Assembly (NCBI GenBank): GCA_013400975.1
Contig: WBMZ01010840.1
Coordinates: 176,763 to 240,762 of the forward strand
Source: Atrichornis clamosus
Taxonomy: Eukaryota; Chordata; Aves; Passeriformes; Menuridae
DNA: 64,000 bases
Reading direction: 5' to 3'
Shown here one piece after another: positions 28,421-39,466 of the stretch; the first letter of the stretch is position 1, and every line of letters begins with the position of its first letter. A program made the position numbers and the translations under genes. Below the pieces are notes generated by a model. The model saw only the letters and a program-made list of their open reading frames with translations. It was not told where the DNA came from and made no database searches.

Positions 28421-28809
28421 CTACTCTGATCCCAGTTGGCTGCAAAAAGCAGAAGAATCTTCCTGCCACAGTGGTCACGATTTTCCAGTACTCCTGGAAA
28501 CCCATCTGTCAGAGCTCGTTTGATTCCTGGATCATCGGCCTTGAAGTTTTTGAACATATCCAGATTTAACTGGCGATATTGGAAATACTGAGCCAACAAT
28601 CTGAAAGCCTCAGTTTGGTGAAACTTTCTGGCTCGGAGAAATCTCAAGATGAAGGCATCATCTGTACGTAAAAACCCAATGTCAGGCCTCGTGATGATCA
28701 TGTCCCTGACTTGCTGGATATCCTGATGCAAAATGTCTGGGTTTTCATTCAGTTCCAGGCGGGCTTTCTCTATAGTCTCTGGACTAAGTCCAGCTTGTAA
28801 ATGGGTCAT
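28421..28809 (-). CDS. CLVS1: CLVS1 first coding exon (exon 2 coding part, clavesin-1 N-terminus)
   Basis: The exon encodes 129 complete codons plus the first two bases of arginine 130, from [20 protein letters not shown] to [11 protein letters not shown]. The donor is AG|GTAAAT; reading through it meets TAA at once. Residues about 11-40 are a charged helical region. About 46-75 ([18 protein letters not shown]...) is the CRAL-TRIO N-terminal helical domain. The CRAL-TRIO lipid-binding domain begins near residue 95 and continues in exon 3. [20 protein letters not shown] and [20 protein letters not shown] match CLVS1 better than CLVS2. I chose this ATG because its frame is closed by TAA about 20 bases upstream, and because CLVS2 also begins MTHLQAG. 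Human CLVS1 starts 22 residues earlier; here that start is out of frame (see 28784..28873). Cysteine 114 (RDHCGRK) is tyrosine in the human protein as I recall it. Confidence 0.96.
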
Positions 28810-28873
28810 CTCTGCAAAAACCTCTCTTCCAAATCCTTAACTTCAGATATTTTAGTAGAAGGGCTGATCCCAT
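28784..28873 (-). other. Upstream ORF that is the displaced CLVS1 N-terminal extension
   Basis: This 29-codon frame starts at an ATG 64 bases upstream of the coding ATG and ends at TAG 26 bases into the coding sequence. Its peptide begins [18 protein letters not shown]. Human CLVS1, as I remember it, begins MGPVSLLPKYQKLNTWNG, so the two are clearly homologous. The human spacing between the two methionines is 66 bases; here it is 64, so a net loss of two bases has thrown the old start out of frame. The context of this ATG is weak (T at -3, G at +4), and the downstream ATG has G at -3. Leaky scanning to the internal methionine is the simplest reading. A sequencing or assembly indel is the main alternative. 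Confidence 0.7.
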
Positions 28874-29042
28874 TCAACTGATGGTCTGCTGTGAGTGTGA
28901 GCCATTCAGATGCTTTTTGCTGTCAAGCTGATATTTAACAAATGAAAGCAAAGTGCTTTTCTTATTCTTGAAGGAAGAGTAACAGGCAATTCACATGTAG
29001 TATAATCCATCCAAAGGAAAGTGTTGTTTATTCCATCACTTA
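28810..29042 (-). other. CLVS1: CLVS1 exon 2 5' UTR with splice acceptor
   Basis: Upstream of the coding start there is a strong pyrimidine tract ending in TTTTCTTTTAG on the minus strand, so exon 2 most likely begins at 29042. The inferred 233-bp leader holds five ATGs before the coding ATG: a two-codon ORF (29028..29036), a 34-codon ORF (28906..29010), a start-stop ATGTGA (28991..28996), a 17-codon ORF (28852..28905) and an out-of-frame ORF overlapping the coding start (28784..28873). The acceptor is inferred from sequence alone. A second, weaker candidate is CACTCACAGCAG, about 60 bp upstream of the coding ATG region. Confidence 0.65.
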
Positions 29043-30032
29043 CTAAAAGAAAAAGAAAATATGAAAAAGAAAGATTAAATACGTGTATAAAGCTTGTAGG
29101 AATGCATTTCTGAAATTATATAGCCATAAAATTTCTGTGTGCTTCATATATATGAGGATACCAGTCAAATAATTTCAGAATAGGTGCATTTGAGATAAGG
29201 CAGTCTTGAATGTATGTATTCAGGCTTTCAGAAAAGCCATTTGATTTATTGACAATTAATATTAAACTGTATCAAATTGCTATTAAAATACACTTCACAA
29301 AGTTGTATTACAGAAGTATGGGAATTGCAGCATCACATAATTTCAAGCCAAGGATGATAAAAGCACAAGTAATAGTAATTTTTTCCCCTTTGAGAGGAGC
29401 AATATTTCAGCCTCATCAGTACACAGATTTACCCTCATCATACTAAGTAGAATAACTGTTTGATTTGGTTTTATCACCTGTACTATCAGCTTGTAGCTTT
29501 CCTTGAATAAGGCCTGAACTCACTGTAAAACTGATTTTAAAAAAAAACAAAACTCCACCAACACCAGGGATAATTTCTACTTTGTAGAATCTCACTGAAA
29601 ATATTTCCCATTGAGACTTAATATGTCTTCATGGGAAACTTGCCATGAATAAGGTGTTTGATGTATCTAATCTGAGAGGGTTGGTGTTTTAGTTGAAAAG
29701 AGATGTATTTTATTCAAAATTCCTTTTTTTCCAGTATATTGTAGCTTTCCTGAATACCCACTTCTAAATTTCATTTTCATTTCCATACTTTACCTAGAAT
29801 TTGTTTTTACAAGTGTTAGAAAAAGATCTGCTTAAGCTGTTATGTATGAGCAAAATGGTACAGTGAATCTCTTATATTTCAGTGACATAATTAGCAAGAG
29901 GCTGTCATCAAAGTCTGTGTAGTTACACTTGTGTGAAATAAGATCAAGGTCTGTTCCAATGTGATACGTGTGTGAGGAGAGATCAAGATCCATACAGTTT
30001 TTCAGGCATCACAGAAACAGACAAACAAACAA

Positions 30033-30047
30033 CCCCCCCCCCCCCCC
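30033..30047 (+). repeat. C15 homopolymer next to AAAC repeats
   Basis: Fifteen consecutive C follow a short AAAC-type run (ACAGACAAACAAACAA). Long poly-C is rare and mutable, and is often mis-sized in assemblies. Confidence 0.95.
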
Positions 30048-30249
30048 ACTGCTTAACTGATCTCTCTTTCTAATTTCTGAAAAAAATATTAGTTTTAGAA
30101 ATTTAAAGGAAATCCCTCAGTAAAAGACATATTTTTTGTATTTGAAGAAAGCTGTTTGGAAATTATGAATTATTTATAGTAAAACAACCATTTCATTCAG
30201 CTACTCCCCTGAGTTCAGCATTCTCAGATCAAACAAAGGGGAGAGCAGC

Positions 30250-30365
30250 AGCCAAAGCATTTCTTGGTCCAGGATTTGCTCAAAGTTACACTACAGGACT
30301 TGGAAGTCAATCAGCCCAAGGGATGCCTCAGTTCCCAGCTTTGTGACCTTACACGTTATTGATAA
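30250..30365 (-). mobile_element. MIR-type SINE relic
   Basis: Words such as GGATTTGCTCAAAGTTACAC and GCCTCAGTTCCCAGCTTTGT resemble, in reverse orientation, the body of amniote MIR elements (complement of the part with the TTGAGCAAATC core). It is strongly diverged, recognised from memory only, with approximate limits. Confidence 0.35.
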
Positions 30366-31220
30366 TAACTACATTTTAGGTGCCAGAGCTGCAGCCCCAG
30401 GATGAGATATCAAAATTTAAATACATAGAGTTTCTGCATATTTGCGTAAAGGACATTTGTGGGAGATAAGCTTTGCATTTAACAGCAATATGAATTGGAA
30501 TATTCTGTGGGTGACACAAAGGAGAGTTTATTAAGCATCCTCTTTCTGTGTTCACTGTGGAGCTGGAGTTGAAAAGACTACCTGCAGGGCAGAGTATCTG
30601 GTGACTGATCAGCCTGGGAAAACTTGAGGAAAGGCAGAGCTGGGAGAAAAGAAGCCTTTGAAAAGGCACTATGGAGTGCAAATGACTCCAGAAAAACAAG
30701 TCTTCAGGTTCTGAGAGGTATTATATGGGTACAGGCTATTCAATTCTTGAGGAAATGAGAGCTGAATTAAAGGCAAATTCCTCATATAAAAATAAAGTAA
30801 CAGCTATTTGCTTTACTCTTGCCTTTATTAGACTAAATTAGAATAAATCCTATGGTATCAACTGAATTCCACTAATGTGAAATTCCAGTAAGCCATTGAG
30901 AAACAAGGCCAATAGTTTGTGGCTGAGATCTCAAATTAATGCTTACATTAGCATTTTCTTGCGTAAATCATGGGTTTAGTTACAATTGCCTCCACGAGCT
31001 GCTTAGGGGTGCTAGGTGTATTTTAGTGTGACACTGTTATTGGCGGACAGTGGTGCAAGGATTGGTCCCTCCCTAGTTTTAACAGCAAGTGGTAGAATAA
31101 GAAAAGTGTTCTCAAGGGTGCTCAGCAGAGAGCTGGAAGCAAGGCACTTATCTGGCATCTGCACTATCTCTGGCTCAGGGCCCAGTAAGAAATACAACAC
31201 CTTTAGCATTCCTGTGGCTT

Positions 31221-31710
31221 AGAATCAGAAAATCATGGAATCACAGGATGGTTTGGGTTGGAAGGGACCTTTGAAGATCATCTGGTTCAACCTCCCTGTA
31301 ATGGGCAGGGACATCTTTCACTGGATCAGGTTGTTCAAAGTCCCATTCCACCTGGCCTTGAACACATTTAGTCTTTGAGCATTCACAACTTCTCTGGGAA
31401 ACTTATTCCAGAGCTTCACCACACCCATCATAAAAAAATTTATTCTTTATTTCGAATCTGAATCTGTCTTCTTTCAGTTTAAAAATGTTAGTCCTTGTCG
31501 TATTACTACAGGCCCCAGTAAAAAGTCTCTGACCATTTTTCTTATAAGCCGCCTCTAGGTACTGGAAGGCTGCTGTAAGGTCTCCCTGAAACCTCCTCTT
31601 TTCCAGGCTGAACCACCCCAGCTCTCTCAGCCTGTCTTCATAAGAGAGGTGCACCAGCCCTCTGATCATTTTTGCTGCCCTTCTCTGGACCTGTTCTAAA
31701 ATGTCCACGG
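31221..31710 (-). mobile_element. CR1 retrotransposon 3' end with open ORF2 tail
   Basis: This CR1 is in minus orientation. Its 3' terminus is at the left (AGAATCAGAAAATCATGGAA), followed by the usual avian 3' UTR words (GGTTTGGGTTGGAAGGGACC). The minus-strand frame 31403..31708 stays open for about 100 codons and reads as the C-terminal tail of CR1 ORF2 (QRRAAKMIRGL, YEDRLRELGWFSLEKRR, GDLTAAFQYL). The element is 5'-truncated, with no reverse-transcriptase or endonuclease domain, so it cannot move. A short CA repeat lies just past its truncated 5' end. Confidence 0.93.
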
Positions 31711-31729
31711 ACTAGCGGCAGATAACAGT

Positions 31730-31744
31730 GACACACACACACAA
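31730..31744 (+). repeat. Short (CA)n run
   Basis: About seven CA units flank the truncated 5' end of the neighbouring CR1. Confidence 0.8.
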
Positions 31745-33939
31745 CCCCCATGGTTCATCCATTTTCTTGGAGTTTATGGGTGTAAAACTGTCCCTTCCTC
31801 TGCTCCTTTTCTGTCTCCCTCCTTCACCAAAATGCTTCTCTGGCAATAAGGCAAATTCTTGAAAGGTCAACTGCAGTCTGCTCCAGAACAAAATGAGATT
31901 TGACCAAGGTGATAAAGTCTGGCCTTTCTTATTGGATCCCCCAACTATTTATGGTCAAAAATTATTCCACTAATTTTTATTAAGGTTTCCAACTATTTTT
32001 AATTAATTTAAATGCCCAGGTTTATCCCAAGGTGAGGGATATACCATCCTTTCCTGTCAGATGTTATTGCCAAAAAGCAACTTACAAATACTCAGTCTAG
32101 CAGAAGATCTGTTTTTGAACGCATTTCAGAGTTTTCTGATAGCGAGCAGAGCTATAACCATGGATTACAGTTATCTATAGATTATCCTGATTATCACCCA
32201 GAACAGACTGCACTAGAATACTTTATTGGTGTGAAGTTATATATTGCAAAATAATCTGAAGTATATATGAACAATTTTGTCACTGTTGGAATCATGGGGC
32301 AGATCATGAGGTTAGCAATTCACAGCAGCACCGTGGCCTTCAAGGAGTCTGATACACGTCAGTGAATGATTTGGTTCTCCCACTGCTAACCTTGACAACA
32401 AATTTAGTGCTCCATAGCTACCCAGTTTAATTGTCACTGTGCTTCCTCAAATGGCTCTGATTTATTCTGATTCCCAAGATATAACAGAAGCTTCATCTCC
32501 ATTTTCACCCCCTCCCACACATGGCAATTTCTCTGTCTCTTCCGGTGTTGTGTACAGCTCTGATCCATCTGCCAGTTTTTCAGATGTTTACATCTTGTGT
32601 TTGGTTCAGGGTTGCTTTTCTTCCAAATGAAGGTACTGGCCTTCTTTCCCTATTTTGAATATCGTTGCTGCGTGTTGGCACACTAGACTCTGTTATAGTC
32701 TCAACAGCTGTTTTTCTGTCTTGTGACTCTTTGTTCCCAAAGGACTATTTGCTCTCCTGATGTCTTTTCACAGCCACTTATAATAAATCATCCCTCCAAA
32801 GGAACAAAATCCAGCTTTAAATGAAAAAAAAAAAAATTTACAGAGATTTGAAACACAACACACTAATACCAAAACAAGGAGGGAAATTTTCACCAAAATC
32901 ATGGTGTCACATACAATTTTGGCTAATTCATTTTCAGCCCCAACAAGAGAATGACAAGGGACAGAGAGTGTTCAGGATGGGTAACGTACTGAAAGTGGGA
33001 TACATTTTTCAGACAAGCAGCTCATATTTTCACATGATCCTCAAAAAAAAAAAGGTTAATAAAAAAATGTACAGTAATGTTTTCTATACACACTAAAAAG
33101 AAAATAATAAATTATGGAAGTGTACAAAACACTTTCTATTCAAAGATTTTAATTGCTTTACTGCTCTCTCTTCAGTGACATCTTCTGGGTCAGCATTCAA
33201 GCCCTATTTGCACTACATGCCCTGGAAACTTGGCCAAAACCTGCCCTCACTGATGATGGCACTTCTCCGGATCATTTTGTTCCTGCCTACTTAGCTGTCC
33301 CTGCAACACCTCTTGCTTCTTTAAGCACCTCACATCCATTTGGCCCTTTCCATCCAATTCATTTCCAGAAAGATTTTAGTTGTCTCTTTATCTACCAGAC
33401 TTTATCCATTCAGTCCAGAGCTGTATGTCATGTGAAATTTCACTACCACAGTTTTCAAATTGAGAAGACACTAACTAGACACTTAATACCTCACCTGGTA
33501 TTAAGAGGCATCCTGCTAAGGTTTGGCTCATTATATAATTCCTAACTCCTAGCATTCATACAGATATTAGCTGCTAAAATCATGCCAGAGAGGAAGGGAG
33601 TGGGCAGAGAGGGAGGGAAAATGGTAATCTAGAATGATTTTATCTCAGAGTGTGGGTGTCATCTCATTAAATTTATTTTTGAAAAATATTTTGATGTTAA
33701 TTCTGGAAAACCTCTTAGGGCTATGTTCTGCTTAGCAGGAGTTGCTCCATAAGGACAAGGGAGAATGAATCCATACCTATACTTATAGGAATGGTTCCTA
33801 TGGCACTTTGTGGTCTTCTGATACCTTAGTAGAAACCTGCACTGGAAACGGAGTAGTCAAACATAGAAAAGGACCTATTCCAGCTCCATGAACTAATTTT
33901 AAATGAACAATGAGAAAAACTGGCTCTCTTTAGTCCTTA

Positions 33940-34110
33940 TCTGTGAGACCGTGGCATCTTCCACAGACTGGGGGGAGAAGCATGGCCCTGAGTGATTTGC
34001 CTGAGATCGCAGAGGACACATTACATAGAGCTGGGAACAGATCATGTGTCTCCTGAGCCACACGTTAGTGTCCAGGGAATCTTTCCTCTCTATGCAAAAT
34101 GCTCTGCATC
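33940..34110 (-). mobile_element. MIR-type SINE relic
   Basis: In minus orientation the stretch follows the MIR layout: CCTGAGTGATTTGCCTGAGA then TCGCAGAGGACA, AGAGCTGGGAACAGATCATG, and TGTCTCCTGAGCCACACGTT. It is diverged but retains the order of MIR blocks. Limits are approximate. Confidence 0.5.
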
Positions 34111-34332
34111 GTAAGAAAAACATGAAGCCACGTTGCACATAAGGAAATGGAGAGCTAGACTGCAATGTTCCCAGTATTTCCACTGTAATCCCCTTACGCT
34201 TCAAAGACACAATCAGGACTCCCAAAGTGTATCATTTCTTTATATTTTGCAAAGAACAAACTCCCTATAGGCTTTTCCAACAGATCTATCTAATGCCCCA
34301 AGTACAATAGCCTGGCTGCTGCTCAGATTATT

Positions 34333-34847
34333 ATAGAATCACAGAACGGTTGAGACTGGAAAAAACTTCTGGAGTGCATCGGGTCCAACCCACTGCTCAA
34401 GCAGGACCTCGTAAGGTTGGTTCCCTGGGGTTCAGTCCAGATATATTTTGAGTATCTCCAGGGAGGGAGATTCCACAGTCTCTCTAGGCAATCTGTGCTG
34501 GTTGTTGGTCACTCTTACAGTAAAAAAGTTCTTTCTGATGTTCAGAGACAACTTCTGTGTTCCCGTTTGTGCTCATTGCCTCTAGTCTTGGCACTGGGCA
34601 CCATAGAAAGGAGCCTAGCTCCATTCTCTTTGCATCTTCCCTTCAAGTATTTGTACACACTGATGAGATCCCCAAGTCTGCTCTTCTCCAGGCTGAACAG
34701 TCTCAGCTCTCTCAGCCTTTCCTCATGTGACTGACACTTCAGTCTGAACATCATCCTCCTGACCCTTTGCCAGACTTTCTCCTGCATGTCCATGTCTCTC
34801 TTGTACTGAAGAGCTGGATACAATACTCTGGATGTTACCTCACCACT
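34333..34847 (-). mobile_element. CR1 retrotransposon 3' end (different subfamily)
   Basis: Another 5'-truncated CR1 in minus orientation. Its 3' end is at ATAGAATCACAGAACGGTTG, and the 3' UTR reads CATCGGGTCCAACCCACTGC. The ORF2 tail contains LRELRLFSLEKSR and GDLISVYKYLKG in the minus frame. Its 3' UTR differs from the copy at 31221..31710, which suggests another subfamily. It is broken by stops and not mobile. Confidence 0.9.
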
Positions 34848-36119
34848 TCTTTTCTGTAGTTTTCCCTGAGGGACTGGATTCTCCCAGTGAATTTAAATGA
34901 GTTAAATATTGCAAGTTTTTCTGCTCCAAGTACTGGTGCTCCTGTAAACCTTCACTGGGAATTGTTGCTTCTCTTCAATATGAAAATATTGAATGTTTGT
35001 GACTGTAACAGCTGTGTGGGGAATTTGATGATTTCTCACATTTTCCCAGGGTACACGCTCTCAGCTCAGGTACAAAAACTAACATTTCCTTCAGTTCAGT
35101 AAAAACAACACATCATGCATTCCTGCTCATACTACAATCTTCTTCTTAGTTTGAGTCAGTTACAGGTTACCCTCAGGCTACATCTAGATGTCCAGTGGTG
35201 ATAATTTAGCCATGGTACAACACAAAACATGGCAGGAACTCTACTGATCTTTGCTGCTCTCTGCAGAGTATGTAGGACAGGCACATCTGCAGCACTGACC
35301 TGCAGTTGTCCTGCTATTCCTACAAGCTGCTAGGCATGAGGAGAGACTGACAAGGTTGTCTAACAAATGTAAAATTAAAAAATTACCCCATTATCGTTTG
35401 ACCTAAAATGTGCAAAACTTACTGACTACTTGAATATTAAGGAATAGGACCGCAGGCCAAGGAGGGAAACTTAAACAACTCATAAATAAAAAAGTTAAAT
35501 AAAACAGCTGTGAACTTAAAGAAGTTGGTTCAATTTCTCTTCAAATCATAATTTTAAAGTTCTAAGTATTCACCCACCACAGATAATCTGCAAATTCCTA
35601 TGGGAATGTGTGCCCTGACCTGTGGCATGCCAAAAAACAGCAGTTTGCAAGGAACTTGCTTGTCAGTCATGAACTGCTGCAAGCATAACCAAGCAAAAAA
35701 TATCCTGGCTATTGGACAGAGGTCACTTTCTCCAATAACATAAAACTGTCTTGCTGCAGAAATTACCAATGGTGTGCAAAATATGAATTCTGACCCCCAA
35801 GTCTCATAATTAAGCTGTAGGTAGAAATCTGATAGCACACAACCAAAATAATGGTGTCTGAAAATGCCTAAATGCAGTAGAAGTTGTGTTACATCTGCAC
35901 AAAGATATACAGAAGACAGAATAAAACATATTAACAAGACATTCAGTACTACATCTTTAATAACATGAAGTTTATCTAATTTTGCAATTCTTTTGCTCCG
36001 TGTTTTGAAAAATTATGTTCCTTCAAAAAAGATGAAATGCAATGGCAATATATTAGTGTTGTCTTCTTTCTGCTGTATATGTTATGTCAGAGAAAAACAT
36101 CTGTGGCATACCACTGTGT

Positions 36120-36245
36120 GGCAGTGCAGGGAGGAAGGGTAGGAGGGACAGACAAGAGCAGAAAGGGAGCAAGGAAGGCAGGAGGAAAGATGAGAGGGAA
36201 GGAAGGAAGGGAAGGGAAAGATATAAAGGAAAGAGGGAGAGAGGA
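36120..36245 (+). repeat. GA/GGAA-rich low-complexity tract
   Basis: Purine-rich sequence with GGAAGGAAGGGAAGGGAAAG and related words. Spurious open frames appear on both strands because of the biased composition. Confidence 0.8.
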
Positions 36246-38230
36246 ATTTCTGCACCCAGAAATTCATGCAATTGTCCTGGGTTTTTTCTTTCATTCCTAT
36301 TGAAATCTGAGTGCAAACACAAAGCACATAGAACTTCGCCCAAACTTGTCAATATAAAATTTAATATAATTTGGTAATGCCGTGTGGGTTTGTTTTTTAA
36401 GTGAAGGAACATATCAGACTTAAGAAGTTTATTTTTATAAATACTATTGGAGGAAAAAAACCCCAAACTCAACAAACCAAAACTCTACTAAAGTGTTTGG
36501 AAATTCTCGGATTAAATCAGCAGAGTAGTATTATATCAAGACAGAAAGGAATTGCAACTCATCTGAAAAAAAAAAAAAGTGAATTTCTGCTCAGTTTTCC
36601 CACTCTATAAAAGACTAATGTTGCTTCCTTTTTTTCTTGTTGTTTTGTTTAACTCGTAGAACCCAATTGTCATATCTTGTTTGTGCATGTGCCAGAGAGA
36701 CACTACAGAGTACGAGGCTGTGAGAGAAAATAAAAATCACTTGCCAAGCAACAGTACAATTCAGTAATTTCATTCTTAAGTTAACAATTGCACTAATTTA
36801 CAGTCTTAGTTTGAAGAAAATATTATCCTTCCTTTTATGAGTCTGATCATTTGTATTTCAACTGACGTGGTTCTTTTCTGGAAGATGAGGAGGCTGCTGT
36901 TCCATGTTTCAGTGACATGACCTCTGTGTTCAAAGCACGTGGAGTTTAAGGAATTCTGACCCAGTGCTATGGGGTGGACTCTGCAGTTCCTTCATTGCTG
37001 AGCTCAATTACTGTTTACACTACTACTCAGCAGCACTCAGTGCTACTCAGAGTGTCTGGTCTCTTCAATAGATTTTAAGTTATAAATGGTGATATAATAA
37101 AGTAAGAAGGTTTTAGGAAAAGGATGTAATATCATTCATTGTTTTGCATATGCCTTACAAAGTCTAAATTTTAGAAAATACTCAATAGTTTTTAGGGCTG
37201 GATGAGTCAAGAGAGTTCTTAAAATAATCAGCAGCATTTTATAACAGACACACAACAACAGAAGCTGGCCCTGTAAACTTCAAGCTGGGATGCAGACTGA
37301 AAATGAGGAAAAGCTTTACAAGGTTATCTGACTTATCATTATATGAAAAAGTAAATCAGTACCTTGGCTATGCAGTGCATGGCATAATACTGTTACATAA
37401 TACCTCATGTAGATGTTGGCATTGTATTAACTTTTAGTACTGGAGGTAATCCATGTTATCCTCTGCTTACTCAGAAAGCACATGACAGCAACCTTTCTGT
37501 AATTTAATTTTTTCTTCCATATATGATCCAGTCATTATTGAGTGATAGACAAGGAGTAGCCATCTGCTCCTTAACTTCATTATTCACAGAGCTTGTTAAA
37601 ATTGAAGAATCAGCATTTTGAAAAGGGAAGCTCCCTTTCTCCTATGACCTTCCTCACCCTCTCAGGATTAAACCATTGCAAACAGAATTAAAGTCAGGAC
37701 AGTAGCACGCATGGGGTTTCTCCATCTGTTATTTGTTTTGCATTTATTTCCTGTATGAAGCTGTCTCTGAATACCCTCCCTTCTTGCAGAGACCTCAACT
37801 TAATTCTTGACTTCCTGCAGCAAAGGATCCACAGGCTAGATGTGATTCACCTCACTTCTTCCCTGCACCCGTTATTCATCACTGTTTACCACTGGGAAAG
37901 CAATACAGTTGACTGACTCGGTACATTCCCCTCTCCCTTTAATTGCTCATCCCACCTTGTATGGAATACACCTGGTCAAAACAGGCACCGATTTCCTGAG
38001 GAGCAAACAGCTTTCTGCTGCTGTTTGGCAAGCTCCTGTATGTCAACACTTGGCTATAGCCCTTACTTCATTAACCTAACCCACAGTTTTAACCCTTTCC
38101 CCTACACCCCTCTCATCTCTCCCCTGCTCTCAAACTGGATGTGGACTTTCCCTTCGAACTTTTGTTCTTTCCCTTCCTTGCCCAGTTCCTGGGATGCTGA
38201 GCTGGTTTTTCCAGCCCCATGCCCCCTTTC

Positions 38231-39010
38231 AGGAAGGATTGAGGAAGGTGATGGAGAAGGATGACAGGAGGGGCAGAAAGGGCAGGAAATTGAGGAATGT
38301 TGGGGAACAGGGTCAGGGAGGAACAATGGGGACCAAGGCAATGGGAGCAAGGCAGGGGTGAGAGTAGACAGGGAAGGTAGAATACAGGAAGGCAGAATGA
38401 AGAGAATCAGAGAAGCAGGGCAAGGAGGACTGGAGGCAGAAGAGGCAGGAAGCAGTAAGCAGGGCAGGGAGAGGCAAGGGAGACAGGAAAAGCAGAGGAG
38501 GGAGGGGAGATAAGGGAAGTAGAGCAGCAGGGCAAAGAAGAGAATCAGGGAGCAGGGGAAGGAGGCAGGGAGGCAGAAAGCAGCGAGGTAGGACAGGCAG
38601 GAGGGGTAGCCAGGGGAGGTAGGGAGCAGGATAAGGAGGCAGGGAGGGAGCAGGCCAGGTAAGAGGCAGAGGAGGCAGGGAGTAGGGAGGCAGGGCAGGC
38701 ATGAGGCAAACAGTTGAGCAGGGGACAGAGACAGGGAAGGCAGTGAGCAGGGGAAAGAGGCAGTCAGGGCAAAGAGAACAGGCAGGAGAGAGGGAAACAG
38801 ATGTAGAAGAGATAGGTTGGCAGGCAGGAGAGGTATTTTGGGAGGTAAGAGGTAGGGCAGGCAGGGAGCTGGGCAGGCGGGAGTCAGCAGCCAGAGCTGG
38901 ATGGAGGCAGGGTGCAGGACAGGCAGCAGACTGGTCAGTAGGGCAGGCAGCAGACAGAGAGCAGGGCTGGCAGGGGACAGGAGGGAGCAGGCAGGGAGCG
39001 GGAGGCCGGG
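38231..39010 (+). repeat. Long polypurine tract / degenerate GGCAGG minisatellite
   Basis: For about 780 bp the plus strand is almost all G and A, with recurring words such as GGCAGG, GGAGCAGG and GGGAGGCAGG. No fixed period holds throughout, so it is a decayed short-unit minisatellite. The minus strand is correspondingly polypyrimidine and stop-poor, producing a long artefactual open frame rich in Leu, Pro, Cys and Ser. It directly abuts the CpG island on the intron 1 side. Such tracts can form triplex DNA, and the G-rich strand could form quadruplexes; whether it does so here is inference. Confidence 0.85.
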
Positions 39011-39321
39011 CAGGGAGCGGCCGAGGCCGGAGCTGTCCGCCCGGCCGTGCTGAAACGCCGCATCCCGGGCCCGGCGGGGCGGGGGGCGCGGGAAGCGCCG
39101 AGAGCCTCCCTGCGCAACCCGAGAGAAGGCAAATCCAAATACCTGCACAGCGCCGGCAGCTGCCGTGGGGCGGCGGGGGGCTGCATGGGGTGGGATTTTT
39201 TCCCCCGTAGATGTCCTTGCTGCTGAGCTGGGTGGGCGAGAAAGATCTCCCGGCTCCCGGGTTCCGGCTCAGATCTCTCTAGAAAACTGAATGAGCGAGC
39301 GCCAGCTCCACGGGGCTGTGA

Positions 39322-39346
39322 TTTTTTTTTTTTTTTTTTTTTTTTT
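39322..39346 (+). repeat. Poly-T homopolymer inside the CpG island
   Basis: A run of about 25 T (A on the minus strand) sits in the middle of the GC-rich island. It could be the tail of a small retroposed insertion or simple slippage. The length is likely variable between individuals and error-prone in sequencing. Confidence 0.9.
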
Positions 39347-39430
39347 GGTAGGAGGCGTGTGCGCCAAAGCCTGGGTCCTTCCACTGCCGTCCCCCTGGGT
39401 CCTAAGCCCTCCTGCCGCCCGCCCGGCTGC

Positions 39431-39466
39431 CTCCCGGCGCTCCCGGCGCTCCCGGCACTCCCGGGA
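39431..39466 (+). repeat. Four 9-bp tandem units in the CpG island
   Basis: Four consecutive 9-mers read CTCCCGGCG, CTCCCGGCG, CTCCCGGCA and CTCCCGGGA. This is a short CpG-containing tandem array within the presumed promoter or first exon of CLVS1. Confidence 0.85.

Larger units (their letters stand above)
29043..39142 (-). other. Probable CLVS1 intron 1 (about 10 kb)
   Basis: This is the sequence between the exon 2 acceptor and the inferred exon 1 donor. It holds two CR1 3' ends, two MIR-like relics, a poly-C run, GA-rich tracts and the polypurine tract, each listed separately. I recognise no coding exon. The right boundary depends on the unproven exon 1 donor. Confidence 0.55.

Noticed and set aside
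35554..35937. A 127-codon minus-strand open frame with hydrophobic stretches
   Set aside because: No recognisable domain, no splice signals or polyadenylation context, and its length is within chance for a 64-kb window in six frames.
36053..36475. A 140-codon minus-strand open frame
   Set aside because: Half of it is the GA-rich low-complexity tract read on the pyrimidine strand (Leu/Pro/Ser runs). No known family, and overlapping frames are open on the other strand.
38102..39148. A 348-codon minus-strand open frame rich in Leu, Pro, Cys and Ser
   Set aside because: It starts at GTG rather than ATG, lies within the polypyrimidine strand of a degenerate repeat that simply lacks stop codons, and crosses the best candidate exon 1 donor. 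The repeated LPCLLPA-type peptide is a by-product of composition.
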